Notes under the pieces: model-generated
Told to the model about the DNA's origin: nothing
Database searches by the model: none
The model's input: the letters and a program-made list of their open reading frames with translations, nothing else
IMG/VR virus record: IMGVR_UViG_3300045007_000250
Coordinates: 22,921 to 86,920 of that record
From: a virus
Strand: one strand, 5' to 3'
DNA: 64,000 bases
Part shown: piece after piece, positions 22,778 to 31,116 of the stretch
Layout: each line of letters starts with the position of its first letter
Position numbering within the stretch: the first letter of the stretch is position 1
Program-made: the position numbers and the translations under genes

Positions 22778-22957
22778 ATGAAGGACAAACGCGGAGGCGT
22801 GAGCTTTCAGGATCGCGGTACGCCCGGCTCTCCGGTGAGGGTGGCGGGCCGTCCGGCGAAGACGACGGATTTGACTCCGGGGAACAAAACCAAGGGTCTG
22901 AGGGTCCGTCTGATTGAGGACAAACCGCTGAAATTCGATCCTCAAGGCGTGCGCTGA
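22778..22957 (+). CDS. Small basic hypothetical protein
   Basis: 59 residues (MKDKRGGVSFQDRGTPGSPV...), basic and Gly/Pro-rich, probably disordered. It ends 22 bp before an intrinsic terminator. Confidence 0.6.
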   Translation: MKDKRGGVSFQDRGTPGSPVRVAGRPAKTTDLTPGNKTKGLRVRLIEDKPLKFDPQGVR

Positions 22958-22979
22958 GACAGTAGCTTTTCTTGGGATG

Positions 22980-23020
22980 TGCGCTAGGACTGCCCGGTGG
23001 TCTTGGCGCATTTCTTTTCT
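22980..23020 (+). terminator. Intrinsic terminator
   Basis: 12-bp stem TGCGCTAGGACT/GGTCTTGGCGCA with three wobble pairs and a 7-nt loop, followed by TTTCTTTTCT. It closes the paralog cluster. Confidence 0.8.
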
Positions 23021-23021
23021 C

Positions 23022-23050
23022 TTGCCATTCCCTGTGCCTTCCTTTAGAAT
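23022..23050 (+). promoter_or_regulatory. Promoter: TTGCCA / 17 bp / TAGAAT
   Basis: Good -10 and correct spacing directly after the terminator, but the spacer lacks the GGCGTGT end. It drives the two structural-type genes that follow. Confidence 0.65.
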
Positions 23051-23094
23051 ACTTGGCGGAGTGGGCGAAGCCCCAAACACAAAGGAGTGTGCAA

Positions 23095-23436
23095 ATGGCC
23101 TTGGTGCAGTATTTCACGGTGAACCGCCAAGATCAGCGGGCGCTTGAAGACCTACAAGATCAGGTCAACACGTTTCTCGCAACTCTGGCGGGTGGTACTC
23201 CCGTTGAGACATCCCTGAAATTCAGTCGCTACGAAATCGTGGCTGAGATCATTTACGGGGATGGCGTCGGCGGGCAGGTGATCGGGGACGATGGGTTTGG
23301 CAACGTCATTCTGTGGTTCTCGTCGGACCACAAGAACTGGCTGCGTTTCAACGTGGCGGAAAACCGCTTCGAGTTCGCTTTGAACGACGTGGTGGTGGGG
23401 ATCGTTGACGAAAACGGCCCCGGCCAACCGTCGTAA
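23095..23436 (+). CDS. Hypothetical virion-type protein
   Basis: 113 residues, ATG after AAAGGAG. A short helical N-terminus (DQRALEDLQDQVNTF) is followed by beta-rich sequence (DDGFGNVILWFSSDHKNW; NRFEFALNDVVVG). It is probably a partner of the large repeat protein downstream. Confidence 0.7.
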   Translation: MALVQYFTVNRQDQRALEDLQDQVNTFLATLAGGTPVETSLKFSRYEIVAEIIYGDGVGGQVIGDDGFGNVILWFSSDHKNWLRFNVAENRFEFALNDVVVGIVDENGPGQPS

Positions 23437-23447
23437 GGGGGACGACA

Positions 23448-25730
23448 ATGCCTTACATTTGCAGCATCACGAAGAACGGAATTGCGGTTCACGAAGAGGG
23501 CGTGGATCATCACCAGCAGTACGTTTTCTACGTGGACTACGATGACGTGACCAACCGGGTGACGTTGGAAATCCGCGACATTGCGGGCAACGTCGTCCTG
23601 TCCGTCGTGGAGACCGCGGGCGATCCCACCATGACCGGCAAGCTGGTGGACATGCTCATGGCGTCCATCGCCGCTCTGGACTGGCAGGAGAGTGTGCTTG
23701 ATCGTCTCGCCGCTCCCCCGATGGGTCCGGCGGACGGGGCGCGTTATCTTGCCACGGCCACTGCCGGTGGGTGGACCGTGGATCACATCTACGAGTGGGA
23801 CGCCGGTGCGACCGCTTGGGTGGATACGACTCCCAACGAAGGCATGTGCGTGTTTGTGGAATCGGAAAACACCTTCTACCGCTACGCCGGTGCGGTGTGG
23901 GTGACGTTCTTCAACATCACCGACCTCAAGGCTTCGTCCGTGGGTCTCACGGCTTCCGCCGATCCTGAAATCCTCTCGAAGACCGGCAGTGTTTCTCCGG
24001 TGTCCGTGTCGGTTCAGGACATGCTGAATGACCTGATCGTGGTGGCGGGAAGTTTTCAATACACGGCGCTTGATCTACTCGCTGCTCCGCCGGTGCCTGC
24101 TCTGGATGGCGATACCTACGCGGTGGACGTGGGTGCTATCGGCCCGTGGGCGGGACAGGACGGCAATCTGGCGGTGGCCGTTTTCAGCATGGGCGCGTTC
24201 GATCATTGGGACTTCATCATCTTCTCTGGCGGGGAGATGGTGGTGGTGGGTGCCGTTTCCTCCTACGTCATTGTCAGTGATGGGGCGGCGGGCTGGTATC
24301 AATTCCACGCCATGATTGCCACTCCCGTTCCGGGGACGGCGGATGAGCAGGAGACCTTGGCGCAGAAGGTCGGCGCTCCGGCGAATCTCGGCGCGGCGAC
24401 TTTGGCCCTGATCCAATACCTGAACAACATCCAGAGTTTCACGGTTTTGGATTGGACGGATACTCCGCCGATGGCTCCGGGTGATGGCGATACCTACGCC
24501 GTGGCCGCGGGTGCGATTGGTGCCTGGGTTGGGCAAGACGGCACGTTTGCCCGGTGGGATGCGGGTGGCCCGGCGTGGGTCTTCTTCAACGGGGAGCCGG
24601 GTGACATCGTGTATGTCAACGTGGGTACTCCGTACCTGATTCAGTACACCGGCGGGGCGGATTTCGTGAACTTCGGTGCCGTTCTCCTGGCGGCGGGCAT
24701 CCCGCTGGTGGATGCCGACAACTACTTCACCACGGACAACGTGGAAGCGGCGTTGCAACAGGTCGGGGAGACGTTGGCGAACATCGCGGCGCTTGGCACC
24801 GAGATCATGTCGGTGATTCTGATTGCCAATGACGATCCGGTTCCGGCCAATGATGGAGACACCTACGCTGTTGGTCCTGCCGGTATCGACGGCTGGCTTG
24901 GGCATGACAACGAGATCGCTGTGGCGGTCTTTTCTATGGGCGCGTTCGATCATTGGGACTTCATCACGATGGACGACGGCCACATGGTCTATCGTGAGGA
25001 CTACGCGCAAATCTACATCAAGGACTACACCACGCACGCCTACATCCCGGCGTCCGAGTTCTTTGTGCCGGTGGACGCGATCTACTGGCAGTATGACGCG
25101 GACGGTGTTCTTCGGTGGCAGACGGGCATGGCGGAGCAGGTGCGCAATCAGGGTCACATCGGGAAAGCGATCTGGACGCCCGTTAACAACCCATCGAACG
25201 GCGACACCGTGACCATCGGTGCGGACACCTATGAGTTTGACGACGGCGGTGGTGTCGGTCCCGGCAACATTCAAGTGCTGATTGGCGTTGCTCTGACGAA
25301 CACGCTGGACAACCTCGTTACTGCGATTGATGTCAACGGTACGCAGAATGTCGTCGGTGCCAATACCGGCGGAACGGCGCTGACCTTGGAGACCGCGATT
25401 TCGCCTGGCGGCGCGGTTCTTTGCGGTGTGCTTCCCGCCGTGTCCGGGTCTGTCCCCGCAGATGTGTGGGTGGTGTATGCCACCGGCAAGGTTGTGGGTG
25501 GGCGGCATACGATTGGGGAAGTGGGGTTGACCACGGCGAACATCGCTGCGGCTTTCGACATCGACTTGGACTTCACTCCGACGTGGTGCAAATTCAGTGT
25601 GTACGACGCTTCCGGTGTGCCGGTGGCGCTTGACAGTGCGAGCATGGTGGTGGGCGCGTCCAAGGTGACGTTCGATCCCGACAACGACTGCGCTGACACC
25701 AATGTTCTGGTGTTTGAAGCGGGCAACTAG
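23448..25730 (+). CDS. Tail-fibre-like protein with four DUF2793-like repeats
   Basis: 760 residues. Four diverged units start near residues 83, 207, 334 and 457, each with PP/DP...DGDTYAV...W.GQD...A...W.F and a beta-hairpin end. This matches DUF2793, found in phage fibre and adhesion proteins. Units 2 and 4 share AVAVFSMGAFDHWDF with nearly identical DNA, so they were copied recently. A C-terminal beta domain starts near 580 (PVNNPSNGDTVTIG). Likely receptor-binding or decoration protein; it is outside the tail module, next to lysis. Confidence 0.8.
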   Translation: MPYICSITKNGIAVHEEGVDHHQQYVFYVDYDDVTNRVTLEIRDIAGNVVLSVVETAGDPTMTGKLVDMLMASIAALDWQESVLDRLAAPPMGPADGARYLATATAGGWTVDHIYEWDAGATAWVDTTPNEGMCVFVESENTFYRYAGAVWVTFFNITDLKASSVGLTASADPEILSKTGSVSPVSVSVQDMLNDLIVVAGSFQYTALDLLAAPPVPALDGDTYAVDVGAIGPWAGQDGNLAVAVFSMGAFDHWDFIIFSGGEMVVVGAVSSYVIVSDGAAGWYQFHAMIATPVPGTADEQETLAQKVGAPANLGAATLALIQYLNNIQSFTVLDWTDTPPMAPGDGDTYAVAAGAIGAWVGQDGTFARWDAGGPAWVFFNGEPGDIVYVNVGTPYLIQYTGGADFVNFGAVLLAAGIPLVDADNYFTTDNVEAALQQVGETLANIAALGTEIMSVILIANDDPVPANDGDTYAVGPAGIDGWLGHDNEIAVAVFSMGAFDHWDFITMDDGHMVYREDYAQIYIKDYTTHAYIPASEFFVPVDAIYWQYDADGVLRWQTGMAEQVRNQGHIGKAIWTPVNNPSNGDTVTIGADTYEFDDGGGVGPGNIQVLIGVALTNTLDNLVTAIDVNGTQNVVGANTGGTALTLETAISPGGAVLCGVLPAVSGSVPADVWVVYATGKVVGGRHTIGEVGLTTANIAAAFDIDLDFTPTWCKFSVYDASGVPVALDSASMVVGASKVTFDPDNDCADTNVLVFEAGN

Positions 25731-25768
25731 GCGGGCGGCTTCCTTCTCTGCCATCGTGAACCCCTAAA

Positions 25769-25797
25769 GGGCCGGGTTGGTGCTCGGCCCCCCTTTT
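25769..25797 (+). terminator. Intrinsic terminator
   Basis: Stem GGGCCGGG/CTCGGCCC (one wobble), 6-nt loop, then CCCTTTT. It ends the fibre transcript just before the lysis promoter. Confidence 0.85.
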
Positions 25798-25801
25798 ATG
25801 C

Positions 25802-25830
25802 TTGACACGCCATCTTTGACCTGATAGAGT
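25802..25830 (+). promoter_or_regulatory. Phage-type promoter for the lysis cassette: TTGACA / 17 bp / TAGAGT
   Basis: Keeps ACACGCC after the -35, but the right half of the dyad is changed to GACCTGA. It could therefore be released from, or respond differently to, the shared regulator. Confidence 0.8.
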
Positions 25831-25862
25831 TGAAAATGGTTGACAACTCTTAGGGGATCAAT

Positions 25863-26138
25863 ATGGCGGAACAGAACGGGAAACTCGGTGGCCGGAAATT
25901 TTGGGCGTTGAAGTTCGTTCTTGTGCTCGCCTTTCTCTCCTTCATCCTCTCCCTTGTGACCATCATTGTGAAGCCGACTATTGCGCAGCAGGTGGTGGAC
26001 CTTGCGGGCAGCTTGGGAACCACTCTGCTTGTGGTGGGCGGCGGTTACATCGGTGCGCAGGGGGTGGTGGATTATCGTAGCGTGCAAGCGAATGCACAAC
26101 CGGCGGCGGTGGCACCGGTGCCTCCGCCTGCTCAATGA
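25863..26138 (+). CDS. Holin-like membrane protein
   Basis: 91 residues. Two membrane segments, FVLVLAFLSFILSLVTIIV (about 18-36) and LGTTLLVVGGGYIGAQGVV (about 51-69), a charged N-terminus and a Pro/Ala-rich tail are typical of class II holins. The endolysin gene follows after 7 bp. It would form the membrane lesion that starts lysis. Confidence 0.85.
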   Translation: MAEQNGKLGGRKFWALKFVLVLAFLSFILSLVTIIVKPTIAQQVVDLAGSLGTTLLVVGGGYIGAQGVVDYRSVQANAQPAAVAPVPPPAQ

Positions 26139-26145
26139 GGTACCT

Positions 26146-26949
26146 ATGTTGCTTCAAGAAGGATCGCGTGGACCCGAAGTGGCGGAGATGCAGGGCATTC
26201 TCTTGGCGCATGGTTTCGGTGTCGGGCGCATGGTCGTCAACGGTGTCCTGGACGACCCAACGATGGATGCTCTGCTTTACTTTCAACAGACGCATTTGAA
26301 CTCCGAGGGGCGTTTTCTTGAGCCGGACGGGAAGGTGCTGGTGGGCGGCACCGAGACGTGGTGGGCGCTTTACAATGCTTCCGGTGATGCGCAGCGCAAT
26401 TATTTCGACCCGTTCATTCCCGAAGGAGTCTCCGGCATGGCGCGGGCCATTCTGGAAGTCGCGTTGGCGGAACATGCCAAGGGCGTCCGCGAAGAGCCGG
26501 ATGGGTCGAATTGGGGGCCGGAGATTTCCAAATACGGCGGTCAACCAGGCTGGCCGTGGTGCTGTCTTTTCACAAGTTGGTGCGAGATGATCGCCTATGG
26601 TGCGTATCCCTTGGGGGCCAAGTACGCGCTTTGCGCGGCGGCGTGGAAACGGGCGAAGGAGATGGGGCGGACGTTTACCGCCGTGCGGGGCCAACTCCGT
26701 CCGGGACAGCAATTTATGATCCTGCGCGGGGATGGCACCGGGCATACCGGCTTCATCGCCGCGGTATCGGCGGACGAAACCGTGGTGAACACGGTGGAAG
26801 GCAACTGTGGCAATCGCGTGAAAGTCGGCCAGCGTCCTGTGTCTCAGTTCGCCGGGGTGATTGACTTCTTCGATCTTCCCCTGAACTCCATGTGGTTCGA
26901 GCGAGGTCTTTTTTCCGCGAAACCCGTGGGGCAGGACGGCACAAGATGA
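26146..26949 (+). CDS. Endolysin: peptidoglycan-binding plus CHAP-like amidase/peptidase
   Basis: 267 residues from ATG 26146 after GAGG. The N-terminal PG_binding_1-type domain (SRGPEVAEMQGILLAHGF; DPTMDALLYFQQTH) precedes a CHAP/NlpC-like domain: the catalytic Cys in GWPWCCLFTSWC and His in GTGHTGFIA, followed by VEGNCGN. It cuts peptidoglycan after holin action. The order, binding domain then catalytic domain, is usual for Gram-negative phages, which weakly suggests such a host. Confidence 0.9.
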   Translation: MLLQEGSRGPEVAEMQGILLAHGFGVGRMVVNGVLDDPTMDALLYFQQTHLNSEGRFLEPDGKVLVGGTETWWALYNASGDAQRNYFDPFIPEGVSGMARAILEVALAEHAKGVREEPDGSNWGPEISKYGGQPGWPWCCLFTSWCEMIAYGAYPLGAKYALCAAAWKRAKEMGRTFTAVRGQLRPGQQFMILRGDGTGHTGFIAAVSADETVVNTVEGNCGNRVKVGQRPVSQFAGVIDFFDLPLNSMWFERGLFSAKPVGQDGTR

Positions 26950-27143
26950 GAAAGCGCCTGCTTTTTCTGGCGTGGTGGTTTGAGACGGTGTACCCCGTAT
27001 TACAGAAGCCGGATGGTACTCCGATTCTGAATCAGCATGGTACGTCGGTTCAAGACGATTTGCGACGGTGGGCGCGCTCTCTTTGGTGGAAACGCCTTTT
27101 TCTTTTCGGGGCCGGGGTTGTCCTGGGGTTGCTGATTGAGTGA
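26946..27143 (+). CDS. Small membrane protein of the lysis cassette
   Basis: 65 residues, ATGA overlap with the endolysin. The C-terminal membrane segment (LFLFGAGVVLGLLIE) and amphipathic Trp-rich regions (LAWWFETVYP; SLWWKRLF) suggest an accessory holin, antiholin or i-spanin-like role. No partner o-spanin was identified. Confidence 0.65.
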   Translation: MRKRLLFLAWWFETVYPVLQKPDGTPILNQHGTSVQDDLRRWARSLWWKRLFLFGAGVVLGLLIE

Positions 27144-27492
27144 TCCGAAGTATCAGTTTCACCAGAAACAGACCGCGTGGGCATTGAACATTTCCACGTC
27201 TCGTTTGACTTTCTTGCGTCGTGTCGGGAAGTTTCCTGCCACCGGTCGGGATGGGACGGGTTTTTTGTGGTCCGCCGCGGCGATTATGGAGTGGGCGGGC
27301 CGAAAGAAGGGTGAACAGGCGGACGCTTACCGTAGTATGGTGTCCGAGCGATTGCGGGCTTTGATGTATGATGGCAAAACGTCGGCGTCTCTACACGCAC
27401 CGGGGGGACGCCCCAAGAGAGAGGAAGAAACAAATGCTGCTGACGGGTACGGAGATTCGCAAGGCGATGGAGGAAGGGCGGATCATCGTTGA
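27136..27492 (+). CDS. HTH-like protein overlapping the dCTP deaminase gene
   Basis: 118 residues from TTG 27136, no better in-frame start nearby. The first 60 residues (QKQTAWALNISTSRLTFLRR, then GFLWSAAAIMEW) resemble a winged-helix/Nu1-type DNA-binding domain. The tail after residue 100 overlaps the next gene by 59 bp and is low-complexity. It may be a regulator; unproven. Confidence 0.55.
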   Translation: MSDPKYQFHQKQTAWALNISTSRLTFLRRVGKFPATGRDGTGFLWSAAAIMEWAGRKKGEQADAYRSMVSERLRALMYDGKTSASLHAPGGRPKREEETNAADGYGDSQGDGGRADHR

Positions 27493-28099
27493 TCCTCTCA
27501 CCCCGGAGCATGTTGGGCCAAACTCGGTGGACTTGACGTTGGCCGACGTGCTAATTCTCTATGAGCTTGCGCTGGATGACGGGATCATTCGACAGCAGGC
27601 GACCCCGGATGGGAAGCAGTTGGTGTTGCCGATTTTCTTGGACACGGCCAATGCGCAACACCCATCCTTGTCCTTGAAAATTCCTGAATCCGGTCTCCTA
27701 CTTCGCCCCGGCAAATTCTACTTGGCGGCGTGCCGGGAGAGGGTGCAGGCGGATGAGTACGTGGCGGAGATTCAGTCGCGCTCTTCCGTTACCCGTCTTG
27801 GCTTGATTGTTCATGGCGGGGTGGGGGAGATGGGCGCGACGGGAACGTGGACCTTTGGGCTTCAACCGTTGGTGCCCGTGTACGTTCGCCCTGGTTTGCG
27901 TATCTGCAAAATGGTGTTTCACAAGGCGGAAGCCGGTGGGACGCTCTATCGGGGCAAGTACCTCAATGAAACTGGTGTGGGCGCTTCCAAGATCGGTTTG
28001 GACGTGAAAAAGCGTCCCCCTTTGGAAGTTGTGTCGCCCGCCCCGGAGTCTGGCAGTTCCGAACCGGCGAAGCGGAAGGAGGCGGAAAAAAATTCTTGA
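27434..28099 (+). CDS. dcd: dCTP deaminase / dUTPase-family protein
   Basis: 221 residues. GPNSVDLTLADVL, IQSRSSVTRLGLIVHGG and VRPGLRICKMVFH match the trimeric dCTP deaminase/dUTPase fold, including the RSS(V)xRLG substrate loop. It makes dUTP/dUMP from dCTP or removes dUTP, feeding thymidylate synthesis. ATG 27434 with GAGAGGAAG upstream aligns with the family start MLLTGTEIRKA; the ATG at 27368 adds a basic 22-residue extension. Its TGA lies inside the next TTGACA box. The C-terminal 30 residues are basic and disordered. Confidence 0.85.
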   Translation: MLLTGTEIRKAMEEGRIIVDPLTPEHVGPNSVDLTLADVLILYELALDDGIIRQQATPDGKQLVLPIFLDTANAQHPSLSLKIPESGLLLRPGKFYLAACRERVQADEYVAEIQSRSSVTRLGLIVHGGVGEMGATGTWTFGLQPLVPVYVRPGLRICKMVFHKAEAGGTLYRGKYLNETGVGASKIGLDVKKRPPLEVVSPAPESGSSEPAKRKEAEKNS

Positions 28100-28124
28100 C
28101 AAGCCCTTCATGGCGTGTTAGATT
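28096..28124 (+). promoter_or_regulatory. Phage-type promoter: TTGACA / 17 bp / TAGATT
   Basis: Spacer AGCCCTTCATGGCGTGT; full ACAAGCC-N6-GGCGTGT dyad. It drives 28166 and perhaps the reductase gene. Confidence 0.9.
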
Positions 28125-28165
28125 TGGGGCATGGTAAGGACTAACCACGAAAGGAGACCTTGACC

Positions 28166-28846
28166 ATGCCAAAGAAGCCGAAGAAAACCGGAGCGAATTT
28201 GTCGCCGGAACCGAAGCCGATGCTGCCCGTTGGCAAAGCGGCCTCGAAAGCCGCTGCAACGGGGCCGCAAGAGCCGGGGGAGAACGTGCCCTTGTCGCAG
28301 GACGCCGCCACCATCTTTGAGGCGTTGCAGACCGTCGTGGGAGACGTGAAAGCCGGAGCCGTGACCACGGATGAAATTCCGATTTTCGACGCCTTCCGGC
28401 AGGGCTTGGACAAAGCCAGTGACGCCTTGAAGGAAGCGATGCGACCGGCTGCAATCGAAGCGGCCAAGGGTGCGGAAGGCACGTACCGGTGTGAAACGGG
28501 GCAGATCACGTACACCTTCATCCCCGGCAAAGAGACGGTGGAGTACACCGAAGAGACCGTGGCCTACTTGGAGCGTATCGGTTCCTTGGAAGAGGCGGTG
28601 AATCTCACTGCGACTTTGAAGCCGGGTGTGGACGTGAAATCCATGTCCGAAGACGACCTGAAAGTGCTCCAAAGGTTCTTCATCATTGAGCATGAAGTGG
28701 CGCAGGACAAGCTCGCGGCCCTCTTCACGTTGGGCAAGGCGGACCCCGCCGAAGTCGAAAAGACGGTGGTTCGCACCCCCGGCAAAGCGACGGAGCGCGT
28801 GACCATCACGCCCAAACCGGAGATCAAAAAGGCGTTCACGCTCTGA
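28166..28846 (+). CDS. Hypothetical protein
   Basis: 226 residues, ATG 8 bp after AAGGAG. A basic, Pro/Ala-rich N-terminus (PKKPKKTG), then a folded centre (TYRCETGQITYTFIPGKE; VEYTEETVAYLERIG), helical region and basic tail. It is the only gene between a strong promoter and the structured reductase leader, so it is likely made in quantity. Function unknown. Confidence 0.75.
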   Translation: MPKKPKKTGANLSPEPKPMLPVGKAASKAAATGPQEPGENVPLSQDAATIFEALQTVVGDVKAGAVTTDEIPIFDAFRQGLDKASDALKEAMRPAAIEAAKGAEGTYRCETGQITYTFIPGKETVEYTEETVAYLERIGSLEEAVNLTATLKPGVDVKSMSEDDLKVLQRFFIIEHEVAQDKLAALFTLGKADPAEVEKTVVRTPGKATERVTITPKPEIKKAFTL

Positions 28847-28886
28847 TTCTCGGCGCGTTGGAAGCGGTTTTGGTCTTGCTCTAGCA

Positions 28887-28924
28887 CGCGGAAGAGGCTA
28901 CCATGTTCGGTAGTCTTTTCCGCG
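28887..28924 (+). promoter_or_regulatory. 16-bp hairpin in the ribonucleotide reductase leader
   Basis: CGCGGAAGAGGCTACC (28887-28902) pairs with GGTAGTCTTTTCCGCG (28909-28924) across a 6-nt loop. All 16 positions pair, two as G-U. It ends 19 bp before the reductase ATG and has no T tract after it, so it looks like a leader element rather than a terminator. A weak promoter (TTGGAA/18 bp/TAGCAC, 28858-28887) overlaps its left edge. Confidence 0.7.
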
Positions 28925-28943
28925 TTGCATTCAGGGGTTGACG

Positions 28944-30914
28944 ATGTTGCCGATTACGCCTTTCCAGCTTACCGACACATTTCTTGAGCAATACAAACAC
29001 AAGCCCCCGGCGTGGGGTTACGGAGTAGTTGGATGGCTCACCTTTCTTCGCACATACGCCCGTCCAAAAGAGGGTGGTGGTGTGGAAGACTGGTGGGAGA
29101 CCGTAAAGCGCGTGGTGGAGGGGTGTTACGCGGTCCAACGGTATCACTGCGACTTGCATAAACTTCCGTGGAATGGGCAGAAAGCGCAGCATTCAGCGCA
29201 GATCATGTACGACCTGATTTTTCACTTCAAATTCCTTCCGCCGGGCCGTGGGTTGTGGGCGATGGGCACTGACTATGTGTGGACCCGTGGTGCGGCTTCC
29301 CTCAATAATTGTTCTTTCTATTCCACGAGGGATATTCGACAGGACTTTGCCGCGCCTTTCCTCTTTTTGATGGACATGAGTATGGTCGGTGTGGGTGTTG
29401 GTCTGGACACCCGTGGTGCAGGCACTTGCACTATCAAGCACCCGCCCGGTCAGTCGTCCAATCCTTTCGTGGTGGAAGATTCGCGGGAAGGGTGGGTGGC
29501 GTCGGTCAAAGTTCTTTTGGATGCCTTCTCCGGCAAGGGTCCATTGCCTAGCGGCTTTGATTACTCGCGGGTGAGACCGGCGGGGAGTCCATTGCGGGGT
29601 TTCGGTGGGGTGGCTTCTGGTCCCGGTCCTTTGGAGGAGTGCCACGATGCTCTGCTTGGTCTTTTTACAGATCACATTGAGAGGCCGGTGACTTCCCGGA
29701 TCATCGTGGACATGGCCAACATTCTCGGTCGGTGCGTGGTGGCCGGGGGCATTCGTCGGACGGCGGAGAACATCTTGGGCGCTCCCGATGACGCCGAATT
29801 TTTGGACTTGAAAAATCCGTCTCTGCATCCCAAGGAGTTGCGGGAGTGGCGGTGGGCAAGCAACAATTCCGTGCTGGCGGAAGTCGGCATGGATTACTCT
29901 CCGTTTGTGGATCGCGTGATGGCGAACGGGGAGCCGGGTTTTTTCTGGTTGGACAACGCACAGCACTACCGCAGGATGGCCGATCCCCGCGGGGATTGGG
30001 ACACTTTTGCTCTTGGGTGTAATCCGTGTTTTGAGCAGACGTTGGAATCAGGTGAATTATGCAATTTGGTTGAGACCTTTCCCGCGCACCATGCTTCTTA
30101 CGAGGAGTACCAACGCACCCTCAAGTTCGCCTACCTTTTTGCCAAGGTGGTCTCTCTGATTCCCACGCATAACTCCAACTCCAACGCGATTATCGGTCGG
30201 AACAGGCGTGTGGGTACGTCCATGAGCGGCATCACGCAGGCGATTCACAAATTCGGCTTCCGGCAGTTCATGGAGATGTGCAATCGCGGTTACAACTATC
30301 TGCGGCATCTGGACAAGATTTACTCGCGGTGGCTTTGTATCCCCGAATCCATCAAGCTCACGTCGGTCAAACCGTCCGGCACCGTCTCGTTATTGGCTGG
30401 GGCCACTCCCGGTATTCACTTTCCCAAGGCACAGTTCTACGTTCGCAACATTCGGTTTGATCCGTTGTCACCCCTTTTGGAAGTCTTGGCCAAGGCGGGG
30501 TATTCAACGGAGTCTTCGGTGGCGAAGGATGGTACGGTGGTTGTATCGTTCCCTGTGGAACAGCCGCACTTTTTGAAGTCAGAGGGGAACGTCTCCTTGT
30601 GGGAGCAGATGGAATTGGCCGCGCAGATGCAGCATTGTTGGGCGGACAATCAGGTGTCTATCACCGTTGCTGTGCGTGATCGTGATGCGGCAGACCTGCC
30701 TCGGTGTCTTTCCATGTACGATACTCGTTTGAAGAGCGTGAGCTTCATTCCAGAGGGGAAGAAGCACGGCTTCAAGCAGGCTCCATACATTCCGATTACG
30801 GAAGACGAATACAAGGAGATGAGGGCGAAGATCAAACCCCTCAAGGGGATGGCCGGAGCCGCGGCCCATGAGGTCACGGAAAAGGGTTGTGATGGCGAAA
30901 CCTGCACAATCTGA
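28944..30914 (+). CDS. nrdJ: Class II (adenosylcobalamin-dependent) ribonucleotide reductase
   Basis: 656 residues, the size and pattern of the monomeric Lactobacillus-type enzyme. It converts ribonucleotides to deoxyribonucleotides using B12. PGRGLWAMGTDY and SLNNCSFYS, GVGLDTRGAG, GGIRRTAENILG, NPCFEQTLESGELCN (active-site Cys and Glu) and PSGTVSLLAGATPGIH are present. The C-terminal GCDGETCTI supplies the Cys pair that is re-reduced by thioredoxin. No separate small subunit is needed. It works with the dCTP deaminase upstream to supply DNA precursors. Confidence 0.95.
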   Translation: MLPITPFQLTDTFLEQYKHKPPAWGYGVVGWLTFLRTYARPKEGGGVEDWWETVKRVVEGCYAVQRYHCDLHKLPWNGQKAQHSAQIMYDLIFHFKFLPPGRGLWAMGTDYVWTRGAASLNNCSFYSTRDIRQDFAAPFLFLMDMSMVGVGVGLDTRGAGTCTIKHPPGQSSNPFVVEDSREGWVASVKVLLDAFSGKGPLPSGFDYSRVRPAGSPLRGFGGVASGPGPLEECHDALLGLFTDHIERPVTSRIIVDMANILGRCVVAGGIRRTAENILGAPDDAEFLDLKNPSLHPKELREWRWASNNSVLAEVGMDYSPFVDRVMANGEPGFFWLDNAQHYRRMADPRGDWDTFALGCNPCFEQTLESGELCNLVETFPAHHASYEEYQRTLKFAYLFAKVVSLIPTHNSNSNAIIGRNRRVGTSMSGITQAIHKFGFRQFMEMCNRGYNYLRHLDKIYSRWLCIPESIKLTSVKPSGTVSLLAGATPGIHFPKAQFYVRNIRFDPLSPLLEVLAKAGYSTESSVAKDGTVVVSFPVEQPHFLKSEGNVSLWEQMELAAQMQHCWADNQVSITVAVRDRDAADLPRCLSMYDTRLKSVSFIPEGKKHGFKQAPYIPITEDEYKEMRAKIKPLKGMAGAAAHEVTEKGCDGETCTI

Positions 30915-31116
30915 AAGAAGGCGATTGCAAAGTTGTCGAAATTGCCGCACAGTATGTGTGGTAAGGGATTCGTCCGGGCTTTGTGACTTGTGCCGCGGAG
31001 TGCCCGTTGCTTCCACGGTTCGCAAGGTGGGTTTCGACAATGAAAGTGTGGTGACACGCACCTTGTTTGGTGGGAGAGAAGATGCCCGAAGAAAAGTCAA
31101 ACAAAGATTCCGCTAG
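30892..31116 (+). CDS. Small zinc-ribbon protein overlapping reductase and portal genes
   Basis: 74 residues. CRNC...C, then CDLC 15-20 residues later, gives a four-Cys zinc ribbon in a very basic protein. It overlaps the reductase end by 23 bp and the portal start by 35 bp. The Cys pattern resembles the other microproteins at 19215 and 20031. Confidence 0.55.
   Translation: MAKPAQSERRRLQSCRNCRTVCVVRDSSGLCDLCRGVPVASTVRKVGFDNESVVTRTLFGGREDARRKVKQRFR

Noticed and set aside
28858-28943. Cobalamin riboswitch before the class II reductase
   Set aside because: No B12-box-like sequence and the leader is under 100 nt, too short for the known architecture; only one hairpin is seen.
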